NCBI RefSeq assembly: GCF_900113065.1 | Contig: NZ_FOOA01000002.1 | Location: 62,001 to 126,000, forward strand | Direction: 5' to 3' | Source of the DNA: Aureimonas phyllosphaerae | GTDB taxonomy: Bacteria > Pseudomonadota > Alphaproteobacteria > Rhizobiales > Rhizobiaceae | Length of the DNA stretch: 64,000 bases | The notes under the pieces: generated by a model | Seen by the model: the letters and a program-made list of their open reading frames with translations, nothing else | Told to the model about the DNA's origin: nothing | Database searches by the model: none | Position numbers and translations under genes: made by a program | Shown: one piece after another, positions 52,070 through 62,657 of the stretch | Layout of the letters: the number at the start of each line of letters is the position of its first letter | How positions within the stretch are numbered: position 1 is the first letter of the stretch

Positions 52070-52927
52070 TCACGGCGTGAAAACGACCGTGCGATGATGA
52101 TTGAGCATGACGCGGCCTTCGAGGTGATACTTCACGCCCCGCGCGAGTACGCGAGACTCGATGTCGCGTCCGGCGGCTACGAAGTCGTCGCCCGTCATCG
52201 CATGCGTGACGCGCTCGGTTTCCTGCTCGATGATCGGCCCCTCGTCGAGATCGGCCGTCACGTAGTGCGCCGTCGCACCGATCAGCTTTACCCCGCGCTC
52301 ATGCGCCTGATGATAGGGTTTGGCGCCCTTGAAGCTCGGCAGGAAGGAATGGTGGATGTTGATCACCATGCCGAACAGCCGGTTCGACAGATCGTTGGAG
52401 AGCACCTGCATGTAGCGGGCGAGAACGACGAGTTCGGCGCCGGTCGTCTGAACGAGCTCGATCAGCTGCACCTCCCGTTCGGCCTTGTTCTCCTTGTTGA
52501 CCGGCCAATAGTGGAAGGGAATGCCCTCCTGCTCGGCGGTGCGGCGTGAGTCCTCGTGGTTGGACACGATCGCCGCCACCTCGGCGTTCAGCCAGCCGAC
52601 CTTGATCTGGTAGAGGAGGTGCAGGAGCGCGTGGTCGAACTTCGAGACCATGATGATGATCTTCGGCCGCCGCGACAGGTCCTCGACCTTGATGCGCATG
52701 TCGAAGCGGTCGACCGACGGCTTCAGCGCCAGATCGAGCACCGACTGCGTGGTGGCTTCGGGCGCCGCCACCGCGATGCGCACGAACAGCTGGTTCGTCT
52801 GGCGATCACAGAACTGGTTGGCTTCGACGATGTTCGCGCCGCGCGAGGCGAGCGCGGTGGCCAGCGCCGCCGTGATCCCCGGCTGGTCGAGACAGCTGAG
52901 CTTGAGGATGAACTTGTTCTCGGCCAT
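52070..52927 (-). CDS. purU: Formyltetrahydrofolate deformylase
   Basis: PurU (285 aa) hydrolyses 10-formyl-tetrahydrofolate to formate and tetrahydrofolate. An N-terminal ACT domain (about residues 1-80, LSCLDQPGITAALA) precedes the formyltransferase-like catalytic domain with NIHHSFLPSFKGAKPYHQA and HYVTADLDEGPIIEQ, containing the catalytic His and Asp. ATG 52927 is used; a GTG just before it is possible. Here it would regenerate free tetrahydrofolate for methyl-oxidising enzymes of the region. Its promoter region shares a bipartite element with soxB. Confidence 0.94.
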   Translation of the reverse strand: MAENKFILKLSCLDQPGITAALATALASRGANIVEANQFCDRQTNQLFVRIAVAAPEATTQSVLDLALKPSVDRFDMRIKVEDLSRRPKIIIMVSKFDHALLHLLYQIKVGWLNAEVAAIVSNHEDSRRTAEQEGIPFHYWPVNKENKAEREVQLIELVQTTGAELVVLARYMQVLSNDLSNRLFGMVINIHHSFLPSFKGAKPYHQAHERGVKLIGATAHYVTADLDEGPIIEQETERVTHAMTGDDFVAAGRDIESRVLARGVKYHLEGRVMLNHHRTVVFTP

Positions 52928-53015
52928 CACGGACTACTCGACTGGAGGGGAACAAATGCCTCGAGCGCTGTCCCGGCGGCATGCCTGAAGGGCGGGTCCG
53001 GCTCGTGAGGGGTAG

Positions 53016-53058
53016 CATTGCGACAGCAGATGCGGCCCGGACAGGATGTTTGCGTCAA
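53016..53058 (-). promoter_or_regulatory. Bipartite operator-like element upstream of purU
   Basis: On the minus strand, TTGACGCAAACATCCTGTC begins at 53058 and TGTCGCAATGCTACCCC begins at 53025. Both contain the half-site TGWCGCAA, 32 bp apart (about three helical turns). The same two blocks occur ahead of soxB. The site lies between purU and the divergent AraC-type regulator, about 80 bp from the purU start, and could serve both. Confidence 0.65.
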
Positions 53059-53112
53059 AGCCGGATTAGCAGTACGACAGCCGGGGCGAGAGCGCGCGGC
53101 GAGGTAGAGCTG

Positions 53113-54174
53113 ATGGACGCTAAGGTGGGCGAAATCCGCACAAGTTCGCCGGCTTCTGCGGTCTACAAGCCGCGAAAGTCGACGGCGCGCCTGTCCGTCG
53201 GTTTCATCCTCGCCAAACGCTTCACGCTCTGCGCCTTCGCCAACTTCGTCGACGTCCTCCGCCTTGCGGCGGACGAGGGCGACCGCAGTCGCCCCATCAT
53301 GTGCAACTGGAACGTCCTGTCGGACACGATGAGCGCGATTCCGTCGAGCAGCGGCGTGTCGGTGCAGCCGAACGAGCGCCTCGGGGATCCGACGAAATTC
53401 GACTATCTGGTGGTCGTCGGCGGCGTCATGGACGACCTGACGGGGCTGGGGTCCGCCTACGTCTCCTATCTCACGCAGGCCGCCGCCGCGGGCGTTCCCT
53501 TGATCGGGTTGTGCACCGGCGGCTTCCTCCTGCACAAGGCGGGGCTGATGAAAGGCTACCGCTGCTGCGTCAGCTGGTTCCATCACGCCGACTTCCTCGA
53601 ACAGTTCGACGGGCTGGATCCCGTCTCCGACCAGATCTTTATCGACGACGGCGAGCGCCTGACCTGCTCGGGCGGTGCCAGTTCGGCGCATCTGGCGGCC
53701 TATCTCGTGGAACGCCACGTCGGCCGGGCGCAGGCGAGCAAGAGCCTCCACATCATGATCATCGATGATGCCCTGCGGCCGGAGAAACCCCAGCCCGGCG
53801 TGTCGATGGATATCTCGACGCGCGATCCAATGGTGATGCGTGCGCTGCTCCTGATGCAGCAGAACATCGACACGCCTCTGTCGGTCGCCGAACTCGCCAA
53901 GCGGATGGGGCACAGCAAGCGCCAGCTGGAGCGGCACTTCCGCTCGGCGCTCGGGGCCTCCCCGCAGGCGGCCTTCCTGCAGATCCGGCTGACCTTTGCG
54001 CGCCATCTTATCGAGACGACCGACAAGCTCGTGGCTTCGATCGCGGTCGAATGCGGCTTCTGCGATTCCTCGCATCTCAGCCGCATGTTCCGCCAGCGCT
54101 TCGACATGACGCCGCAGGAGGTCCGTCGTCACGCGCAGCAGTCCGCTTCGATCGGTGAAGCGCAGGCCGCCTGA
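53113..54174 (+). CDS. GATase1/AraC-type transcription regulator (GbdR-like)
   Basis: A 353-residue regulator with an N-terminal DJ-1/PfpI-like domain (about residues 25-215, including VVVGGVMDDL and GLCTGGFLL, with Cys in the nucleophile-elbow position) and a C-terminal AraC helix-turn-helix pair (about 240-345, SVAELAKRMGHSKRQLERHF and VECGFCDSSHLSRMF). Regulators of this architecture control glycine betaine, carnitine and sarcosine catabolism in pseudomonads (GbdR, CdhR, SouR). ATG 53113 follows GAGG. It sits between purU and the sox operon, both of which bear the same upstream element, so it is the likely activator; the ligand is inferred, not shown. Confidence 0.88.
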   Translation: MDAKVGEIRTSSPASAVYKPRKSTARLSVGFILAKRFTLCAFANFVDVLRLAADEGDRSRPIMCNWNVLSDTMSAIPSSSGVSVQPNERLGDPTKFDYLVVVGGVMDDLTGLGSAYVSYLTQAAAAGVPLIGLCTGGFLLHKAGLMKGYRCCVSWFHHADFLEQFDGLDPVSDQIFIDDGERLTCSGGASSAHLAAYLVERHVGRAQASKSLHIMIIDDALRPEKPQPGVSMDISTRDPMVMRALLLMQQNIDTPLSVAELAKRMGHSKRQLERHFRSALGASPQAAFLQIRLTFARHLIETTDKLVASIAVECGFCDSSHLSRMFRQRFDMTPQEVRRHAQQSASIGEAQAA

Positions 54175-54266
54175 TTCCGTCGATCGACAGCGCCGTCGCG
54201 TTCCCCGCCTTCCGTTCCCGGCCGCCTCGACTGGGGCGCATTGCTGGTTCTTAAAGTGCGACCCGA

Positions 54267-54315
54267 TTGACGCAAATGTCCTGTCTCCGGCAGGGCATTG
54301 TCGCAATGATACCCC
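54267..54315 (+). promoter_or_regulatory. Bipartite operator-like element upstream of soxB
   Basis: TTGACGCAAATGTCCTGTC (54267-54285) and TGTCGCAATGATACCCC (54299-54315) match the two blocks upstream of purU in 17 of 19 and 16 of 17 positions, with 13 bp between them here and 14 bp there. The second block includes the palindrome CATTG-TCG-CAATG. It ends 24 bp before the soxB ATG. Confidence 0.65.
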
Positions 54316-54339
54316 GGCAATGGTCGTTTGAGGTTCGCG

Positions 54340-55593
54340 ATGACCCGCTTCTCCTTCCCTTCGCTCGTGGCGAATGCGCTGTCCGGCCACAAGAACTGGA
54401 AGCCGCAATGGCCTGATGCCGAGCCGAAGGCCGAGTACGACGCCATCATCGTCGGTGCCGGCGGCCACGGGCTCGGCGCGGCTTACTACCTCGCCAAGGA
54501 GCACGGCATCACCAATGTCGCGGTGATCGAGAAGGGCTGGCTCGGCGGCGGCAACACCGGCCGCAACACGACCATCATCCGCTCGAACTATCTCTATGAC
54601 GAGAGCGCGATGCTCTATGAGCATTCGATGAAGCTCTGGGAAAACCTCACCCAGGAGCTGAACTACAACGTCATGTTCTCGCAGCGGGGCGTGATGATGC
54701 TCGCGCACAACGTGCACGACGTTCAGAGCTTCAAGCGGCACGTCCATTCGAACCGCCTGAACGGCATCGACAACGAATGGCTGACGGCGGAAGAAGCCAA
54801 AGAATTCTGCCCGCCGCTCGATATCTCACCGAACGCGCGCTACCCCGTGATGGGCGCGGCGCTTCAGCGTCGCGGCGGTGTGGCGCGGCACGACGCGGTC
54901 GCCTGGGGCTACGCGCGCGGCGCGGCGGCGATGGGCGTCGACATCATCCAGAACTGCCCGGTGACGGCGATCCGCCGCGATGCCGCCGGTCACGTGTCCG
55001 GCGTCGAGACCGCGCGGGGCTTCATCAAGGCGAAGCGGGTGGGCGTCTCCGCCGCCGGCAACACGTCGGTCGTCATGGAGTCGGCTGGCGTCCGACTCCC
55101 GCTCGAGAGCTATCCGCTCCAGGCGCTGGTGTCGGAGCCGGTTAAGCCGATCTTCCCCTGCGTCGTCATGTCTAACACGGTGCACGCCTACATCTCGCAG
55201 TCCGACAAGGGCGAACTCGTCATCGGCTCAGGCACCGATCAGTACGTCTCCTACAGCCAGCGCGGCGGCCTGCCGCTGATCGAGCACACGGTCGCCGCGA
55301 TCTGCGAGATCTTCCCGATCTTCACGCGCATGCGGATGCTGCGCAAATGGGGCGGCATCGTCGACGTCACGCCGGATCGCTCGCCGATCATCGGCAAGAC
55401 TCCGGTTCCGGGCCTCTTCGTGAACTGCGGCTGGGGCACCGGCGGCTTCAAGGCGACGCCGGGTTCGGCCAACGTCTTCGCCCACACGATCGCGCGCGGC
55501 GAACCGCATCGGATCAACGCGCCATTCACGCTGGAGCGCTTCGGCACGGGCCGGCTGATCGACGAGGCGGCCGCGGCCGCGGTCGCGCACTAA
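54340..55593 (+). CDS. soxB: Sarcosine oxidase subunit beta
   Basis: SoxB (417 aa) binds FAD and oxidises sarcosine to glycine in the heterotetrameric enzyme. The FAD fold is at about residues 35-65 ([18 protein letters not shown]). The conserved segment [13 protein letters not shown] holds His184, in the region where family members attach FMN covalently. The C-terminal FAD signature is [19 protein letters not shown] 54340 follows GAGGT; a TTG 12 bp earlier is in frame but weaker. It opens the soxBDAG operon. Confidence 0.94.
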   Translation: MTRFSFPSLVANALSGHKNWKPQWPDAEPKAEYDAIIVGAGGHGLGAAYYLAKEHGITNVAVIEKGWLGGGNTGRNTTIIRSNYLYDESAMLYEHSMKLWENLTQELNYNVMFSQRGVMMLAHNVHDVQSFKRHVHSNRLNGIDNEWLTAEEAKEFCPPLDISPNARYPVMGAALQRRGGVARHDAVAWGYARGAAAMGVDIIQNCPVTAIRRDAAGHVSGVETARGFIKAKRVGVSAAGNTSVVMESAGVRLPLESYPLQALVSEPVKPIFPCVVMSNTVHAYISQSDKGELVIGSGTDQYVSYSQRGGLPLIEHTVAAICEIFPIFTRMRMLRKWGGIVDVTPDRSPIIGKTPVPGLFVNCGWGTGGFKATPGSANVFAHTIARGEPHRINAPFTLERFGTGRLIDEAAAAAVAH

Positions 55594-55608
55594 GAGGGGG
55601 TCCGGACC

Positions 55609-55911
55609 ATGCTTCTCATCCGTTGCCCCTACTGCCGCTGCGAGCGGCCCGAGGTCGAGTTCGCCTATGGCGGCCAGGCGCATATCGCGCGCCCCGAGAA
55701 CCCGTCCGTCCTCTCCGACGACGAATGGCGCGACTTTCTTTACATCCGCGACAACCCGCGCGGTAAGCACCACGAGCGCTGGCGCCACATCCATGGCTGC
55801 GGACGCTTCTTCAACGCCATCCGCGACACCGTCACCGACAAGTTCCTGACGACCTACGAGGCCGGCAAGCCGCGTCCCGAAGACGCCGAAGCCGAGGAGA
55901 TCCGGGCATGA
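55609..55911 (+). CDS. soxD: Sarcosine oxidase subunit delta
   Basis: SoxD (100 aa) is the small zinc-binding subunit. Cys6, Cys9 (CPYC), His60 or His62 and Cys64 (HIHGCGRF) form the expected zinc site. It starts 15 bp after soxB with AGAGGGGG upstream and overlaps soxA by ATGA. Confidence 0.94.
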   Translation: MLLIRCPYCRCERPEVEFAYGGQAHIARPENPSVLSDDEWRDFLYIRDNPRGKHHERWRHIHGCGRFFNAIRDTVTDKFLTTYEAGKPRPEDAEAEEIRA

Positions 55912-58901
55912 GCGATTTCCGCGTTGCCAATCGCGGCCGGGTGAACCGCAACCGGCGCGTCAGCTTCTCCTTCAACGGGCAGACGTTCAACGGATTCGAG
56001 GGCGATACGGTCGCCTCGGCCCTGCTCGCCAACGGCGTCCACCTCGTCGGCCGCTCGTTCAAGTACCATCGCCCGCGCGGCATCCTCTCGGCCGGCTCGG
56101 AAGAGCCGAACGCGCTGCTCGGCGTCGCCCGCGGGCCGGGCCGCTTCGAGCCGAACACGCGCGCGACCGTGCTCGAAATTTCGAACGGGCTGAAGACGTC
56201 GAGCCAGAACCACTGGCCGTCGCTGAAGCGCGACGTCGGAGCGGTGAACGACGCCCTGTACATGCTGTTCTCGGCGGGCTTCTACTACAAGACCTTCATG
56301 TGGCCGAAGTCCTTCTGGAACAAGGTCTACGAACCGGTGATCCGCGGCGCCGCAGGCCTCGGCAAGTCTCCGACCGAGCCCGATCCCGACCGCTACTCCA
56401 GCCGCTTCGTGCATTGCGACGTGCTGGTTGTCGGCTCCGGTCCGGCGGGTCTCGCGGCCGCGCTCGAAGCCGGGCGCTCGGGTGCGAAGGTGATGCTGGT
56501 CGACGAGCAGGCCGAGTTCGGCGGGTCTCTCCTGTCCGAAACCGACGCGTCGATCGATGGCGGGACGGGCTGGACCTTCCTCGAGAAGGCGGTCGGCGAG
56601 CTTTCGGCGATGCCGAACGTCACGCTCCTGCCGCGGACCACGGCCTTCGGCTACTACCACCAGAACTTCGTCGGCCTTTGCCAACGTTTGACCGACCACC
56701 TTCCGTCCGCTCCCGACGGCGCCCCGCGCGAGCGCATGTGGAAGGTGCGCGCCAAGCAGGTCGTCCTCGCTCAGGGGTCGATCGAGCGCCCGCTCGTCTT
56801 CCACGGCAACGACAGGCCCGGCGTCATGCTCGCGGGCTCCGCGCGCAGCTACCTCAACCGCTACGGCGTGAAGGTCGGCAACGAGGTCGTCGTCGTCACC
56901 AGCCACGACAGCGCATGGCTTGCCGCGCTCGACCTCGCAAGGGCCGGCGTGAAGGTGTCGGCGATCGTTGACATCCGGTCCATCGTCGACGCCGAACTGA
57001 AGGCGGAAGCGGAAGCGGCCGGAATCGAAGTCCTGCAGGGCTGGACCGTGACCGGAACCAAGGGACGCCTGCGCGTCGAGTCGGTCCGCGTCACGCCGGT
57101 CAACGGCGGCGCGGCCCAGGCCCGCACCCTGTCCTGCGACGCGCTGCTGATGAGCGGCGGCTGGACGCCGAGCCTTCACCTCTTCTCCCACACGCAGGGC
57201 AAACTGGAATGGCGCGAGGACGGTCAGACCTTCCTTCCCGCCACCCAGAAGGAAGAGTGCCGCTGCGTCGGTGCCGGAAACGGCGATTTCGGCCTGGCCA
57301 ACGCTCTGGCGGGCGGCGCCAATGCCGGTGCGGCGGCGGCCTTCGACGCAGGGTTCCCCACCCGCTCGAGCACCTACGAGGTCGGAGGCGAGCGCCGCCT
57401 GACGGGCGTCACCAGCCGTGAACTGCCGACCGACCTCAACCCTTCGAAGGCGAAGGCCTTCGTCGACTTCCAGAACGACGTGACCGCCAAGGACATCCGC
57501 CTGGCCGTGCGCGAGGGCTTCCGCTCCATCGAGCACATCAAGCGCTACACCACCAACGGCATGGCGACCGACCAGGGCAAGACGTCCAACATCAACGGTC
57601 TCGCCATCGCGTCCGACGCCGTGCAGCGCCCTGCCCCGGCCGTCGGTCTCACGACCTTCCGGCCTCCCTACACGCCGACGACCTTCGGCGCTTTCTGCGG
57701 CTACAACCGTGGCCGCCTGTTCGACGTGACGCGCAAGACCGCGATCGACGCCTGGGCGGAGGAGCACGGCGCGGTGTTCGAGCCGGTATCGCTGTGGCGG
57801 CGCGCCTGGTACTTCCCGAAGACCGGCGAGGACATGCACACCGCTGTCGCCCGCGAATGCAAGGCGACGCGCGAGTCCGTAGGTATCTTCGACGCTTCGA
57901 CGCTCGGCAAGATCGAGATCGTGGGTCCCGACGCGGCCGAATTCCTGAACCGGATGTACACCAACCCCTGGACGAAGCTCGAGCCCGGCCGCACGCGCTA
58001 TGGCGTGCTGCTCGGCGAGGACGGCTTCATCCGCGACGACGGCGTGATCGGTCCCCTGTCAAAGGACCGCTTCCACGTGACGACGACGACGGGCGGTGCC
58101 GCTCGCGTGCTCAACATGATGGAGGACTATCTCCAGACGGAGTTCCCCGAGCTCCGGGTCTGGCTGACCTCCACCACCGAGCAGTGGTCGGTGATCGCGC
58201 TGAACGGCCCGAACGCCCGCAAGCTCCTGGAACCGTTGATCGAGGGCATCGACCTGTCGGATGACGCCTTCCCGCACATGTCGATCGCCGAAGGCAAGAT
58301 CGCCGGGGTACCGACGCGCCTCTTCCGCATGAGCTTCACCGGAGAGCGCGGCTACGAGGTCAACGTGCCCGCACGCTTCGGCCGCGCGATCTGGGAAAAG
58401 CTGATCGAGGCCGGCAAGCCCTATGGCATCACACCCTATGGCACCGAGGCGATGCACGTGCTGCGCGCCGAGAAGGGCTACATCATCGTCGGGCAGGACA
58501 CGGACGGCACGTTGACGCCGGACGACGCGGGCCTCGGCTGGGCCATCGGGAAGGCAAAACCCGACTTCGTCGGCAAACGCTCGCTGAGCCGGCCCGACAT
58601 GCTGAAGGCCGATCGCAAGCAACTCGTCGGCCTCCTGACCGAGGACCCGAAGACGGTCCTCGAGGAAGGGGCGCAGATCGTCCTCGACCCGAACCAGCCT
58701 GTGCCGATGAAGATGGTCGGACACGTGACGTCCTCCTACTGGAGCGTCGCGCTCGGCCGGTCCATCGCACTCGCGGTGGTCGAAGGCGGCCAGGGACGCA
58801 TGGGTGAGACCGTCCACATCCCGATGCCGAACGAGACGCTTCGTGCGACGGTGACCGGCACGGTCTTCTTCGATCCCGACAACTCGCGCCTGAGCGCCTG
58901 A
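55908..58901 (+). CDS. soxA: Sarcosine oxidase subunit alpha
   Basis: SoxA (997 aa) binds NAD and tetrahydrofolate. An N-terminal ferredoxin-like domain without cluster cysteines (about residues 15-100) precedes a dinucleotide-binding fold with VLVVGSGPAGLAAALEAG (about 171-188). A C-terminal GcvT-type folate domain (about 615-990) follows, where the methyl-derived C1 unit becomes 5,10-methylene-tetrahydrofolate. Length is normal for the family. Confidence 0.95.
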   Translation: MSDFRVANRGRVNRNRRVSFSFNGQTFNGFEGDTVASALLANGVHLVGRSFKYHRPRGILSAGSEEPNALLGVARGPGRFEPNTRATVLEISNGLKTSSQNHWPSLKRDVGAVNDALYMLFSAGFYYKTFMWPKSFWNKVYEPVIRGAAGLGKSPTEPDPDRYSSRFVHCDVLVVGSGPAGLAAALEAGRSGAKVMLVDEQAEFGGSLLSETDASIDGGTGWTFLEKAVGELSAMPNVTLLPRTTAFGYYHQNFVGLCQRLTDHLPSAPDGAPRERMWKVRAKQVVLAQGSIERPLVFHGNDRPGVMLAGSARSYLNRYGVKVGNEVVVVTSHDSAWLAALDLARAGVKVSAIVDIRSIVDAELKAEAEAAGIEVLQGWTVTGTKGRLRVESVRVTPVNGGAAQARTLSCDALLMSGGWTPSLHLFSHTQGKLEWREDGQTFLPATQKEECRCVGAGNGDFGLANALAGGANAGAAAAFDAGFPTRSSTYEVGGERRLTGVTSRELPTDLNPSKAKAFVDFQNDVTAKDIRLAVREGFRSIEHIKRYTTNGMATDQGKTSNINGLAIASDAVQRPAPAVGLTTFRPPYTPTTFGAFCGYNRGRLFDVTRKTAIDAWAEEHGAVFEPVSLWRRAWYFPKTGEDMHTAVARECKATRESVGIFDASTLGKIEIVGPDAAEFLNRMYTNPWTKLEPGRTRYGVLLGEDGFIRDDGVIGPLSKDRFHVTTTTGGAARVLNMMEDYLQTEFPELRVWLTSTTEQWSVIALNGPNARKLLEPLIEGIDLSDDAFPHMSIAEGKIAGVPTRLFRMSFTGERGYEVNVPARFGRAIWEKLIEAGKPYGITPYGTEAMHVLRAEKGYIIVGQDTDGTLTPDDAGLGWAIGKAKPDFVGKRSLSRPDMLKADRKQLVGLLTEDPKTVLEEGAQIVLDPNQPVPMKMVGHVTSSYWSVALGRSIALAVVEGGQGRMGETVHIPMPNETLRATVTGTVFFDPDNSRLSA

Positions 58902-58914
58902 GTAGGACGCCACG

Positions 58915-59478
58915 ATGTTTCAGGAACGTCACCCTCTTGTCGGCCGCGAACTCTCCGTCGCCCGTCGCACCTCCGTCGCGATCCGCGCACTCGACAATTG
59001 CTCACGTTTCAACCTGCGGATCGCACCGTCCGATCTCGCTGCGGCCGCTGCGGCCTGGGGCTCCGACCTTCCCGCGGCCATCGGTGAGGCCACAGCCACG
59101 TCGTCGGGCCGTCTGGCCGCCTGCATCGGTCCGGACGAATGGTTCCTGATCGCGCCGCTCGCGGACCAAGACGCGATCGAAACGGCGTTTGCCGATCTCT
59201 ACGCGACGACGATCCACAGCCTCGTCGATGTCGGTCATCGCGAGGTCGGGATCGCCATCGAGGGACCGGAGGCCGCCGCGGCTCTTCAGTCGTGTATCGC
59301 GGCCGAGGTCGCCCTGATGCCCGTCGGCAGCGCGCGCCGGACGATCATCGACCGCGTGCAGATCATCCTCTTTCGCGAGGCCGAGGACCGCTTCCGGATC
59401 GAGGTCTGGCACTCATTCGCCGATCACGTCTGGCATCTTCTCGCCGGCATCTGCCGCGAGTTCGAACTCGGGCTCTGA
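58915..59478 (+). CDS. soxG: Sarcosine oxidase subunit gamma
   Basis: SoxG (187 aa) is the fourth subunit, a degenerate GcvT-like fold. CIGPDEWFLIAP (about residues 75-86) and the C-terminal VWHSFADHVWHLLAGICREFE are recognisable. It starts 13 bp after soxA. Confidence 0.92.
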   Translation: MFQERHPLVGRELSVARRTSVAIRALDNCSRFNLRIAPSDLAAAAAAWGSDLPAAIGEATATSSGRLAACIGPDEWFLIAPLADQDAIETAFADLYATTIHSLVDVGHREVGIAIEGPEAAAALQSCIAAEVALMPVGSARRTIIDRVQIILFREAEDRFRIEVWHSFADHVWHLLAGICREFELGL

Positions 59479-59536
59479 CACCGCCGGAGGCCGGTGCGCG
59501 GCAGCGCTCCGACCGGTTGCCGACACCGACGACGGC

Positions 59537-59559
59537 CGGCGCGCCGGGAGGGCGCGCCG
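59537..59559 (+). other. Strong hairpin between soxG and sdaA
   Basis: A perfect 9-bp GC-only stem CGGCGCGCC / GGCGCGCCG with loop GGGAG, 33 bp before the sdaA start. Only three Ts follow at a distance, so it is a poor terminator. It may pause transcription, protect the soxBDAG message or reduce sdaA expression. Confidence 0.5.
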
Positions 59560-59591
59560 ATCGGCTTTCCTCCGAAGCGTGAGCGGCCTTC

Positions 59592-60977
<1,386 letters not shown>

Positions 60978-61013
60978 ACGCTCTGGGCAGGTGAACTCTG
61001 GGAGGAGACGAAC

Positions 61014-62198
61014 ATGAGTAGCAATCGAGGCGTGGTTTATCTGGAGCCTGGCAAGGTCGAGGTCCGCAACATCGACGACGCCAAGCTCGCGGCGCCCGAC
61101 GGCCGCCGCATCGAGCACGGTGTCATCCTGAAGGTCGTCTCGACCAACATCTGCGGGTCCGACCAGCACATGGTTCGCGGGCGCACGACCGCCGAGCCGG
61201 GGCTGGTGCTCGGTCACGAGATCACCGGCCAGGTCATCGAGAAGGGCATCGACGTCGAGATGCTGGAGATTGGCGACATCGTCTCCGTGCCGTTCAACGT
61301 CGCGTGCGGACGGTGCCGCTGCTGCAAGTCGCAGGACACGGGCGTCTGCCTGACGGTCAATCCCTCGCGGGCCGGCGGCGCCTACGGCTATGTCGATATG
61401 GGTGGCTGGATCGGCGGCCAGGCGCGCTACGTCACGGTCCCCTATGCCGACTTCAACCTCCTGAAGTTCCCGGACCGCGACCGGGCGATGTCGAAGATCC
61501 GCGACCTCACGATGCTGTCCGACATCCTGCCGACGGGCTTTCACGGCGCGGTCAAGGCAGGCGTCGGCGTCGGATCGACGGTTTACGTCGCCGGTGCCGG
61601 GCCCGTCGGTCTCGCAGCCGCGGCTTCGGCCCGGATTCTCGGCGCGGCCGTCGTGATGATCGGCGACTTCAACAAGGATCGGCTCGCTCATGCCGCCAGG
61701 ATGGGCTTCGAGCCGATCGATCTCTCGAAGCACGACAAGCTCGGCGAGATGGTCGCGGAGGTCGTGGGCACCAACGAGGTCGACAGCGCGATCGACGCGG
61801 TCGGCTTTGAGGCACGCGGGCACTCTGGCGGCGAGCAGCCGGCGATCGTTCTCAACCAGATGATGGAGATCACCCGCGCCGCCGGCTCGATCGGCATCCC
61901 GGGTCTCTACGTCACCGAAGATCCGGGCGCCGTCGACAGCGCGGCCAAGCAAGGCAGCCTGTCGCTTCGCTTCGGTCTCGGCTGGGCGAAGGCGCAGTCG
62001 TTCCACACCGGCCAGACCCCGGTGCTGAAGTACAATCGCCAGCTGATGCAAGCGATCCTCCACGATCGCCTGCCGATTGCCGACATCGTCAACGCCAAGA
62101 TCATTCCGCTCCACCAAGCCGCTGAAGGCTACGAGACGTTCGATCAGGGCGCGGCCGTGAAATTCGTCCTTGATCCGCACGGTGAACTGGCCGCCTGA
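61014..62198 (+). CDS. fdhA: Formaldehyde dehydrogenase, glutathione-independent
   Basis: A 394-residue zinc-dependent medium-chain dehydrogenase that oxidises formaldehyde to formate with NAD and no thiol cofactor. The catalytic-zinc motif CGSDQHMVRGR (about residues 47-57), GHEITG, the structural-zinc loop CGRCRCCKSQDTGVC (about 97-111) and the NAD fold VYVAGAGPVGLAAAASA (about 189-205) are present. The long insert and overall sequence fit FdhA of Pseudomonas type. ATG 61014 follows GGGAGGAG and lies 36 bp after sdaA, so both are probably cotranscribed. It detoxifies formaldehyde from demethylation. Confidence 0.94.
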   Translation: MSSNRGVVYLEPGKVEVRNIDDAKLAAPDGRRIEHGVILKVVSTNICGSDQHMVRGRTTAEPGLVLGHEITGQVIEKGIDVEMLEIGDIVSVPFNVACGRCRCCKSQDTGVCLTVNPSRAGGAYGYVDMGGWIGGQARYVTVPYADFNLLKFPDRDRAMSKIRDLTMLSDILPTGFHGAVKAGVGVGSTVYVAGAGPVGLAAAASARILGAAVVMIGDFNKDRLAHAARMGFEPIDLSKHDKLGEMVAEVVGTNEVDSAIDAVGFEARGHSGGEQPAIVLNQMMEITRAAGSIGIPGLYVTEDPGAVDSAAKQGSLSLRFGLGWAKAQSFHTGQTPVLKYNRQLMQAILHDRLPIADIVNAKIIPLHQAAEGYETFDQGAAVKFVLDPHGELAA

Positions 62199-62414
62199 GC
62201 GGGTCTCGGCGGGGCGGACGGCTCGACGCCGCTTCGTCTCGCCTTGTTCCTTCGGGCCACTTGCGTCACGCTGCCGCAGACGGAATGATCCGTTCGATCG
62301 AAACTGGTCCGGGCCGCCGGGGCCCAACTCCTTCTCCTCCACGGGGATCGAGGAAAGTCGCTTGCCTGATTACAAAATAGCCAGCGTCGATTGATGCGGT
62401 GCTGGTGCTCAGTT
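62199..62414. other. Non-coding part of the fdhA to transporter gap
   Basis: The gap between fdhA and the binding-protein gene is 459 bp. This first part shows only weak inverted repeats and no gene; the operator-like repeats follow at 62415-62455, and the last ~200 bp form a probable leader of the transporter mRNA without a credible reading frame. Confidence 0.4.
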
Positions 62415-62455
62415 CGTCGCAATAAATCTATTCAAGCGTCGCAATAGTCCTATTG
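62415..62455 (+). promoter_or_regulatory. Tandem operator-like repeats upstream of the betaine transporter
   Basis: CGTCGCAATA occurs at 62415-62424 and again at 62437-62446, exactly 22 bp apart, each followed four bases later by TATT. The second copy is part of the perfect palindrome CAATAG-TC-CTATTG (62442-62455). The core GTCGCAAT is the half-site also found upstream of soxB and purU. Direct repeats about two turns apart are typical of AraC-family sites. Confidence 0.55.
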
Positions 62456-62657
62456 GTTGCCCCGTGCGCCGATAGTCTCATGGTCGAAGCGGCCGAAGTC
62501 GCACCGAGCATCGAGGTGGATTCAGGTCTCCCGCCCTCATCCGTCTCCTTCGTTCGCGGGATCGAGCCCGAGCCGCGATCGGATCAGGACCCCAGCATAT
62601 CCCGGCACATGGCGCCGCCGGGTAGGCCCCGTTCTCGCGCCGCAGGAGTATCGACTG

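Noticed and set aside
59479-59591. Glycine riboswitch before sdaA
   Set aside because: The conserved aptamer segments are not seen; only a hairpin is present.
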